Shown: in pieces, positions 1-4,717 of the stretch
Numbering within the stretch: position 1 is the stretch's first letter
Layout: the number at the start of each line of letters is the position of its first letter
Assembly: GCA_030838025.1 (NCBI GenBank)
Contig: JAUTXM010000384.1
Location: 1 to 8,628 of the forward strand
Source of the DNA: Acidimicrobiaceae bacterium
Lineage (GTDB): Bacteria; Actinomycetota; Acidimicrobiia; Acidimicrobiales; Palsa-688
Length of the DNA: 8,628 nucleotides
Direction of reading: 5' to 3'
Translations under genes and position numbers: made by a program
Notes under the pieces: generated by a model
Seen by the model: only the letters and a program-made list of their open reading frames with translations
Databases searched by the model: none
Told to the model about the DNA's origin: nothing

Positions 1-697
1 CCGACGCCATGGCGTCGAGCGTCCTTGTGACGATGTCGTTGGCGCCGCCCCGGAGGGCCAGCTCGACCATCGAGGCCTGGGGGAACTTGGGCGCCCGGCC
101 GAACCCGCCCCACTCGCGGTCGAAGGCGGTCCGCAGCGCGTCCACGCCGCCGCTGACCAGGCTTGGGGAAAGGGGGGAGGGGGCGCTCGGATCGAGTTTC
201 GTGATCCCGGTGACGCGGATACCGGAGCGCACGGCGTCGGCCAGGCGGTCGGCATCGCGCTCAATGTCGGGACGCCGTTCCCGCCACGCCGCCGAGACCT
301 GGGTCATCAGGTCCAGGAACACCGCCTTGGGGAAGTAGGTGCCGCCGAAGAACGGGCGGCCGTCAGGGGTGAGGAACACCGTCATGGGCCAGCCCCCGCT
401 ACCGGTTTGGGCTTGGACCGCTTCCATGTAGATGGCGTCGACATCGGGGCGTTCTTCCCGGTCGACCTTGATGTTGACGAACTGGTCGTTCATGGCCCGG
501 GCGACCTCGTCGTCCTCGAAGCTCTGGTGCGCCATGACGTGGCACCAGTGGCAGGCCGAGTACCCGACCGACAGCAGAATCGGGCGGTCGAGCGACCGTG
601 CGAGGGCGGTGGCCTCCTCGCCCCACGGGTACCAGTCCACGGGGTTGTCCCGGTGTTGCCGCAGGTAGGGGCTGGTCTCATCGGCCAAGTGGTTCAC
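1..697 (-). CDS. DUF255/YyaL-type thioredoxin-domain protein, N-terminal part (runs off the left edge)
   Basis: About 232 N-terminal codons are present and the frame is open to the window edge. The start is a GTG (first base 697) giving VNHLADETSPYLRQH; this opening, followed by NPVDWYPWGEEA, is typical of the DUF255 family (B. subtilis YyaL, animal SPATA20). A CHWC redox-type motif lies at residues 49-52 in GYSACHWCHVMAHQSFED, then VDREERPDVD (about 78-87), GGWPMTVFLTPDGRPFFGGTYFP (about 101-123) and, near the edge, GGFGRAPKFP (about residues 194-203), which joins the thioredoxin-like domain to the six-hairpin glycosidase-like C-terminal part. Full members are usually 600-700 residues, so most of the gene lies outside. 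The family's cellular role is not settled; no signal peptide is visible, so it is probably cytoplasmic. It has no Shine-Dalgarno and looks leaderless. It is divergent from the small acidic gene and is not evidently linked to menaquinone synthesis. Family assignment is confident; function is not. Confidence 0.9.
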   Translation of the reverse strand, partial: MNHLADETSPYLRQHRDNPVDWYPWGEEATALARSLDRPILLSVGYSACHWCHVMAHQSFEDDEVARAMNDQFVNIKVDREERPDVDAIYMEAVQAQTGSGGWPMTVFLTPDGRPFFGGTYFPKAVFLDLMTQVSAAWRERRPDIERDADRLADAVRSGIRVTGITKLDPSAPSPLSPSLVSGGVDALRTAFDREWGGFGRAPKFPQASMVELALRGGANDIVTRTLDAMAS

Positions 698-704
698 CGC
701 ATGC

Positions 705-710
705 AGCCTA
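705..710 (-). promoter_or_regulatory. Candidate -10 element (TAGGCT) for the DUF255 gene
   Basis: On the minus strand TAGGCT fits the actinobacterial TANNNT -10 pattern. Its last base lies 8 nt before the G of the GTG start at 697, which would put the transcription start at or next to the start codon (leaderless). A weak GCGACC -35-like match lies 19 nt upstream, inside the GTCGCGAC palindrome at 731-738. Inferred from pattern and spacing only. Confidence 0.45.
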
Positions 711-730
711 CGGGGGCCCTGCGCGAGGCG

Positions 731-738
731 GTCGCGAC
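731..738. promoter_or_regulatory. GTCGCGAC palindrome at the centre of the divergent promoter region
   Basis: This is a perfect 8-bp palindrome whose centre (734.5) is exactly equidistant from the two candidate -10 hexamers (24.5 bp each) and from the two GTG start codons (37.5 bp each). Each half supplies a GCGAC that could act as a poor -35 element. It could also be an operator half-site pair. The symmetry is seen directly; the function is inferred. Confidence 0.3.
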
Positions 739-758
739 GGCGGTAGCCGGGCCGCGGG

Positions 759-764
759 TAGGGT
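759..764 (+). promoter_or_regulatory. Candidate -10 element (TAGGGT) for the small acidic gene
   Basis: TAGGGT fits TANNNT and ends 8 nt before the GTG at 772, the same spacing as on the opposite strand. No Shine-Dalgarno lies between it and the start, so a leaderless mRNA is the simplest reading. Confidence 0.45.
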
Positions 765-771
765 CGCGACG

Positions 772-957
772 GTGAGCGAAACCCCGTTGGAAGCGTCTCC
801 CGAGGATGTGGCCGAGCAGCGCGCCGAAGTCATACCCGCGGTTGACGACGACGGGGCGCCCCCGCCTGCGCTGGACTCCGTGCCCTGGGATGCCGATCCG
901 GCCGACGTCGCCGAACAGCGAGCCGAGGTGCCGCTGACCGACGACGACTGGGCCTAG
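772..957 (+). CDS. Small acidic protein of unknown function with a duplicated DVAEQRAEV motif
   Basis: A 61-residue product, strongly acidic and rich in Asp, Glu, Pro and Ala, with no membrane segment, signal peptide or Cys. It contains two copies of a short unit, SPEDVAEQRAEV (residues 9-20) and DPADVAEQRAEV (about 43-54), the core nine residues being identical, followed by a PLTDDDWA tail. Low-complexity acidic composition suggests it is largely disordered. I do not recognise a characterised family; short acidic actinobacterial proteins with an ADVxEQ-type motif seem familiar, but this is memory and unverified. The GTG start is chosen because a TAGGGT hexamer sits 8 nt upstream and the preceding in-frame sequence (back to about 598) is antisense to the DUF255 gene and looks like a shadow. 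The TAG stop is 27 nt before the SDR start, so the two are probably co-transcribed. Confidence 0.7.
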   Translation: MSETPLEASPEDVAEQRAEVIPAVDDDGAPPPALDSVPWDADPADVAEQRAEVPLTDDDWA

Positions 958-984
958 CTCGTTCGGGCCCGCGGCGTCGACCCG

Positions 985-1740
985 GTGGATCTGCGCCTCG
1001 ACGGCCGAGTGGCGTTGGTCACCGGCGGTTCGCGCGGCATCGGCCGGGCCATCGCCGAGGCGATGGCGGCGTCAGGTGCGGCCGTCATGATCTCGAGCCG
1101 CAAGGCGACGGCGCTCGAGCAGGCGGCGGGGGAGATGGCTGGTGACGTCGGGTGGTTCGCGGCCAACGCCGGCGACCCCGACGCCGCGGCGGCGTGCGTG
1201 GCCGCCACCGTCGAGCGTTTCGGGGCCCTCGACATCCTCGTCAACAACGCGGCCACCAACCCCTATATGGGCCCGCTCATCGACATCGACCAGTCCCGGG
1301 CGGACAAGATCGTCCAGGTCAACCAGTGGGCCGTGGTGCAATGGACCCGGCTGGCGTACCACGCCTGGATGCGCGAACACGGGGGGTCGGTGCTCAACCT
1401 GGCGTCCATCGGCGGGATCGGGGTCGAACCGGCGATCGGTTACTACAACGTCACCAAGGCGGCGGTCATCCACCTGACCAAGCACCTGGCCAGCGAGCTG
1501 GGCCCCGGCGTGCGGGTCAACGCCATCGCCCCCGGGCTGGTCAAGACCGACTTGGCCCGAGCGTTGTGGGAAACCCACGGCGACGCCATCGCGGCCCGCC
1601 TGCCCCTCCGGCGGCTCGGGGAGCCGTCGGACATCGCCGCGGCCGCTGTCTTCCTGGCCAGCGACGCCGCGTCGTGGATCACGGGCGCGACCCTCGTCGT
1701 CGACGGCGGCGCCCTGGTCAGCCCGGTCGGACTCGCCTGA
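985..1740 (+). CDS. SDR-family (FabG-like) NAD(P)-dependent oxidoreductase
   Basis: A 251-residue classical short-chain dehydrogenase/reductase, the normal family length. The Rossmann nucleotide-binding motif TGGSRGIG is at residues 13-20, NNAA at 87-90, and the catalytic tetrad is visible as Asn113, Ser141 (NLASIGG), Tyr154 and Lys158 (YYNVTK). The usual C-terminal PLRRLGEPSDIAAAAVFLASD and WITGATLVVDGG stretches follow. Ser38-Arg39 after the second strand suggests NADP(H) rather than NAD(H), but this is inference. The substrate cannot be told; the protein resembles actinobacterial 3-oxoacyl-reductase-like and DHRS4-like members. The start is a GTG giving VDLRLDGRVALVTGG, which fits the family N-terminus; no Shine-Dalgarno precedes it, so it may be translated after the small upstream gene, 27 nt away. 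It converges on menE with 74 bp between stop codons. No evident role in menaquinone synthesis. Confidence 0.92.
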   Translation: MDLRLDGRVALVTGGSRGIGRAIAEAMAASGAAVMISSRKATALEQAAGEMAGDVGWFAANAGDPDAAAACVAATVERFGALDILVNNAATNPYMGPLIDIDQSRADKIVQVNQWAVVQWTRLAYHAWMREHGGSVLNLASIGGIGVEPAIGYYNVTKAAVIHLTKHLASELGPGVRVNAIAPGLVKTDLARALWETHGDAIAARLPLRRLGEPSDIAAAAVFLASDAASWITGATLVVDGGALVSPVGLA

Positions 1741-1783
1741 CCGGGCGGGGCCCCGGCGCGGCACCCGGCAGGCCCAAAAGGAC

Positions 1784-1835
1784 TCGCTTGATAGCACTAC
1801 ATGACCGTGGGCGGTCATGTAGTGCTAGGAAGCGA
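1784..1835. terminator. Long hairpin between SDR gene and menE, probable bidirectional terminator
   Basis: A perfect 16-bp inverted repeat, TAGCACTACATGACCG (1792-1807) and its complement (1812-1827), is separated by a 4-nt TGGG loop. After a 2-nt mismatch the stem continues for six more pairs (TCGCTT 1784-1789 with AAGCGA 1830-1835). The menE stop codon (1817-1815) and its last six codons lie in the right arm. A short T run on the minus strand (1779-1776) follows the hairpin, favouring termination of menE transcripts; no T run follows on the plus strand. Position between convergent genes fits a shared terminator. The stem is clearly less GC-rich than its surroundings. Confidence 0.7.
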
Positions 1836-2969
1836 CTCGGGTCCGGCTCCCGGCGGCGCCAGATCCTGGCGGCGGACCTTTCCGAGCGACGTCTTCGGCA
1901 GTGACGCCAGCAGCACCAGCCGGCGGGGGGCGGCCCAGGGTGCCAGGTGCTCCTTCACCTCGGCCCGCAGTTCGTCCAGGGTCGGGGCTGCGGCGGGATC
2001 GGCCGGCACCACCCACGCGACGACCCGCTCCCCCCATTCCGGGTCGGGGCGGCCCGCCACCACAACCTCGGCAATACCGGGGTGGCGGCGGAGGACGGCT
2101 TCGACCGCGGCGGGCCAGATGTTCTCGCCCCCCGAGATGATCAGGTCCGACAGGCGCCCGTGGACGACCAGCCGGCCGTCGGAACCGATGGCGCCCGCGT
2201 CGCCGGTCGCGAACCACCCGTCGTCGTCCAGCGGAACCGTCCCGTCTCGGTAGGCCCGCAACAGCATCGGCCCCCGCAGCCGCACCTCGTCGCCATCTCC
2301 GATCGCGATTTCGACTCCGTCGAGGGGCACGCCGTCGTACACCACGCCGCTTCCCGTCTCGGTCATCCCGTACGTCGTGACCACGTTGCCCGGGAGTTCG
2401 TGGCCGGGGGGAGGCGCCGATCCGCCCAGCACGACGGTGTGGAAACGGCCCGCCTCGACCCGGCGCAGCGCCGTTGCCACCAACGAGACCAGGACCGATG
2501 GCCCGGCGGCGGCGGCCACGGCGGCGGCGTCGAAGCCGGGATGGACCTCGAGGGGGGTGCCGGTCAGGAGGGCGCGGGACACCACGGACAGCCCGCCGAC
2601 ATGGCTGAGCGGTAGGCACGCCAACCAACGATGCCGATCCGGGTCGATGCCCAGCCGGGCACTGGTCGCCCGGGCCGACGCCGCCACCGCGGCGTGGGTC
2701 AGCACGACCCCTTTGGGTTGCCCCGTCGTCCCGCTGGTCGCCACCACCAAGGCGTCGCCGTCCTCGATCGGCCGGCCGTGGGCCAGGGCTCGACGGCCCG
2801 AGCCGTCCACGACGGCGCCGGGGGCCAGTGCATCGAGGACCTGCTGGCGAGCCGGCGCCGGAAGACGCTGGTCCAGCGGCAGCACGGCCTCGCCCGAGTC
2901 CCAGGCCCGCTGCAAGGCGTCCACGAACGCCGGGCCCCCCGGCAGGTCGATGGCGACCAGCAGCGTCAC
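1815..2969 (-). CDS. menE: o-Succinylbenzoate--CoA ligase MenE
   Basis: An adenylate-forming ANL-superfamily enzyme that activates o-succinylbenzoate with ATP and CoA to OSB-CoA, in the cytoplasm. Counting from the GTG start (384 residues): the P-loop TSGTTGQPKG is at 78-87, YGMTET at 200-205, GWFATGD with the ribose-binding Asp near 257, the hinge region GRLSDLIISGGENIWP at 271-286, and the catalytic C-terminal Lys364 in LPKTSLGK. The length matches the short actinobacterial MenE type rather than the longer Bacillus form. The start is uncertain: GTG at 2969 gives VTLLVAIDLPGGPAF, which I find the most family-like, while an in-frame TTG at 3029 would add 20 residues (404 in all), and an ATT at 3041 has GAGGGA at good spacing. 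The gene is divergent from menA and ends inside the hairpin at 1784-1835. Function is assigned from motifs and the men context. Confidence 0.9.
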   Translation of the reverse strand: MTLLVAIDLPGGPAFVDALQRAWDSGEAVLPLDQRLPAPARQQVLDALAPGAVVDGSGRRALAHGRPIEDGDALVVATSGTTGQPKGVVLTHAAVAASARATSARLGIDPDRHRWLACLPLSHVGGLSVVSRALLTGTPLEVHPGFDAAAVAAAAGPSVLVSLVATALRRVEAGRFHTVVLGGSAPPPGHELPGNVVTTYGMTETGSGVVYDGVPLDGVEIAIGDGDEVRLRGPMLLRAYRDGTVPLDDDGWFATGDAGAIGSDGRLVVHGRLSDLIISGGENIWPAAVEAVLRRHPGIAEVVVAGRPDPEWGERVVAWVVPADPAAAPTLDELRAEVKEHLAPWAAPRRLVLLASLPKTSLGKVRRQDLAPPGAGPESLPSTT

Positions 2970-3055
2970 GGTGAGCGGCGCCGCGCCGGCGCGCCATCGA
3001 GACCAGGAAGCCGGCAGCCGTGGCGCCAACGGGCCACGAATGGTGCTTCCCTCAT
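2966..3055 (-). other. Candidate 29-codon leader ORF overlapping the menE GTG start
   Basis: An ATG at 3055 lies exactly 8 nt after a TAGCCT -10-like hexamer, the same spacing as at the two leaderless starts near 734. It is out of frame with menE and runs 29 codons to a TGA (2968-2966) that overlaps the GTG at 2969-2967 as GTGA, the classic coupling arrangement. The peptide (starts MREAPFVARW) is Arg-rich and unrecognised. It may be a leader coupling ribosomes into menE, or chance. Confidence 0.25.
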
Positions 3056-3062
3056 CGTCGAA

Positions 3063-3068
3063 AGGCTA
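3063..3068 (-). promoter_or_regulatory. Candidate -10 element (TAGCCT) for menE
   Basis: TAGCCT on the minus strand fits TANNNT and would start transcription near 3055-3056. It overlaps the opposite-strand menA candidate by the two central bases TA. Confidence 0.35.
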
Positions 3069-3072
3069 GCTT
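3067..3072 (+). promoter_or_regulatory. Candidate -10 element (TAGCTT) for menA
   Basis: TAGCTT fits TANNNT and would start transcription about 3-4 nt before the menA ATG at 3083, an almost leaderless message. The sequence between them (TCCTCCCACC) is pyrimidine-rich, with no Shine-Dalgarno. No convincing -35 is seen. Confidence 0.35.
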
Positions 3073-3082
3073 TCCTCCCACC

Positions 3083-3940
3083 ATGAACCGCTGGGTCGCC
3101 GGCGCCCGTCCCCGCACGCTCCCGGCATCGGTGATCCCGGTCGCCGTGGGCACTGCCGTGGCGGCGGCCCAGGGAGAGGTCATCTGGTGGCGGGCGGCCG
3201 CGGCGCTGGTGGTGTCGGTTGCCATCCAGGTCGGGACCAACTACGCCAACGACTACAGCGACGGCAAGCGGGGCACCGATGCCGTCCGGGTGGGGCCGGT
3301 GCGGCTGGTGGCGTCAGGTCTGGCCTCGCCCGAAGCGGTCAAGCGGGCCGCCCTGGCCTCCTTCGGGGTGGCTGCGGTCGTGGGGCTGGCGCTGGCCAGC
3401 GTCGCGGGTTGGTGGCTGATCGCGGTCGGGGCGGCGTGCCTGGCCGCCGGCTGGCTGTACACCGGCGGTCCCCGTCCCTACGGCTACGCGGGCTTGGGCG
3501 AGGTCTTCGTATTCGTCTTTTTCGGCCTGGTGGCCACCACCGGAAGTGCATACGTGCAGCTCGGGCGGATCACCGGCCTGGCCCTCCTGGCCTCTGTCCC
3601 GATCGGCCTGCTGGCGGTGGCGCTCCTGGTCGTCAACAACCTCCGGGACATTCCCGGAGACACCGCCGCCTCCAAGTTCACCCTCGCCGTGAAGCTCGGC
3701 GCGCCGGCCACCCGGATGCTCTACGCAGGCACGATTGCGGCATCCCTCGCCGCCGTTGCCCTCATCGCCGTGGCCCGGCCCGGGGCCCTCCTCGCCCTGG
3801 CGGCGGCGCCGCTGGCGGTGCCCCCGGTCCGGCGGGTGCTGACGGGGGAGGCCGGCCGGGGGCTGGTCGCGGTGCTGCAGGCGACGGGGCGGCTGCAGCT
3901 GGCGTTCGGTTTGCTGCTGGCGGCCGGGATCGCCCTCTAG
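3083..3940 (+). CDS. menA: 1,4-Dihydroxy-2-naphthoate polyprenyltransferase MenA
   Basis: A 285-residue integral membrane UbiA-superfamily enzyme that attaches the polyprenyl chain to 1,4-dihydroxy-2-naphthoate, with loss of CO2, giving demethylmenaquinone. Both Asp-rich prenyl-diphosphate/Mg motifs are present: NDYSDGKRGTD at residues 56-66 and NNLRDIPGD at 185-193, the latter followed by KFTLAVKLG. The conserved loop YTGGPRPYGYAGLGE is at 126-140. Hydrophobic stretches around 15-30, 38-53, 90-122, 141-157, 166-184, 212-231, 233-248 and 268-285 fit the family's multi-helix (about eight to nine) bundle. The ATG at 3083 is chosen over upstream in-frame codons because MNRWVAGARPRTLPASVIPV is the standard MenA opening. 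Its TAG stop overlaps the menH stop. It is divergent from menE. Confidence 0.95.
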   Translation: MNRWVAGARPRTLPASVIPVAVGTAVAAAQGEVIWWRAAAALVVSVAIQVGTNYANDYSDGKRGTDAVRVGPVRLVASGLASPEAVKRAALASFGVAAVVGLALASVAGWWLIAVGAACLAAGWLYTGGPRPYGYAGLGEVFVFVFFGLVATTGSAYVQLGRITGLALLASVPIGLLAVALLVVNNLRDIPGDTAASKFTLAVKLGAPATRMLYAGTIAASLAAVALIAVARPGALLALAAAPLAVPPVRRVLTGEAGRGLVAVLQATGRLQLAFGLLLAAGIAL

Positions 3941-4680
3941 TTGTCCAGGAAGTCCGCCAACACGGCGCAGAACGCGTCCGGCTGCTCCAGGTGGCACGCG
4001 TGCCCGGCGCCGGGGATAAGCACCACCTCGGCGTTGCCCCCGATGGCGCCCGCCGCCCGGCGCCCGAGTTCGGCGAACTTGTCGTCCAACTCGCCCGCGA
4101 CGAGCAGCACCGGCATGGTCAGGTCGCCAAGCCGGCCCCACAGGGGCTCCTGGCTGCCCGTTCCCGCCAGCCGCAGCGACGACGCCAGCCCTTCGGCGGT
4201 GTTGGCCAGCCGCTCCGGTACGCCCGCGGCGGAGGCCGAAAGGGTGGAGAAAAGGGGCCGTTGCAGCCACCAGTCGACGAAGGCGCTCACGCCGTCTGCT
4301 TCGACGCGCCTCGCCAGGGCCTCGTCGTCGGCATGACGGCTCGCCCGTTGTTCGGGGTCCGTGATCCCGGGGTGCGCGCCGATCAGCACCAGGGCGGTCA
4401 CCAGGTCGGGGTGGCGCAACGCCAGGTGGAGGCACAGCCGGGCCCCCATCGAGTAGCCGACATAACAGGCCCGGCCTCCGACGTCGGCCAGCAGGTCGGC
4501 TCCCTGCCACAGGTCCGCCCGCACGTCCGCCGAAGCGCCGTGGCCGGGGGCGTCGACCAGCGTGAAGTGGTTTCCCCGCTCCAGCCGCTGCGCTATCGGG
4601 AGCCACGACCGATGGGTCTGGGTGAACCCGTGCACCGCCACCACGGGCCGCCCTTTTCCCACCTCCTCGGCGAACAGCAC
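3937..4680 (-). CDS. menH: 2-Succinyl-6-hydroxy-2,4-cyclohexadiene-1-carboxylate (SHCHC) synthase MenH
   Basis: A 247-residue alpha/beta-hydrolase that eliminates pyruvate from SEPHCHC, the MenD product, to form SHCHC. The oxyanion-type motif HGFTQTHRSW is at residues 17-26, DAPGHG at 43-48, and the nucleophile elbow GYSMGAR has Ser77. LVLIGAHPGI (97-106) and WWLQRPLF (137-144) match the MenH subfamily. The rest of the triad is Asp199 in GELDDKF and His227 in GAGHACHLEQP. The GELDDKF form and the menD neighbour favour MenH over a generic hydrolase. The start is a GTG giving a short N-terminus (LFAEEVGKGRPVVAVHGF) normal for the family. It is divergent from menD, with 14 bp between start codons, and converges on menA with a 4-bp overlap. 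No clear Shine-Dalgarno. Confidence 0.9.
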   Translation of the reverse strand: MLFAEEVGKGRPVVAVHGFTQTHRSWLPIAQRLERGNHFTLVDAPGHGASADVRADLWQGADLLADVGGRACYVGYSMGARLCLHLALRHPDLVTALVLIGAHPGITDPEQRASRHADDEALARRVEADGVSAFVDWWLQRPLFSTLSASAAGVPERLANTAEGLASSLRLAGTGSQEPLWGRLGDLTMPVLLVAGELDDKFAELGRRAAGAIGGNAEVVLIPGAGHACHLEQPDAFCAVLADFLDN

Positions 4681-4686
4681 CCCCCG

Positions 4687-4717
4687 ATCCTGGCATGAGT
4701 ACCAGCGCCGATGTCCA
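4687..4717 (-). promoter_or_regulatory. Weak candidate promoter for menH inside the menD 5' end
   Basis: Minus-strand TGGACA (4717-4712, five of six to TTGACA) and CAGGAT (4692-4687) are separated by 19 nt. The -10-like hexamer ends 7 nt before the menH GTG, which would again give a leaderless message. The elements overlap the first codons of menD because only 14 bp separate the two starts. Pattern match only. Confidence 0.25.

Noticed and set aside
598..771. N-terminal extension of the small acidic gene
   Set aside because: This stretch is antisense to the conserved DUF255 N-terminus, and the GTG at 772 has its own -10-like element at leaderless spacing.
985..1740. SDR gene as a menaquinone pathway enzyme
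   Set aside because: The classical pathway has no SDR step here, the gene pairs with the small acidic gene, and a terminator-like hairpin separates it from menE.
1784..1835. Integron attC site or insertion-sequence end
   Set aside because: There are no attC-type core boxes, no flanking target duplication and no transposase or integrase nearby; a terminator fits the convergent setting better.
3187..4698. 503-codon plus-strand open frame across menA and menH
   Set aside because: It is out of frame with menA and antisense to menH, with Arg/Gly/Pro-rich composition and no recognisable domain; a high-GC shadow.
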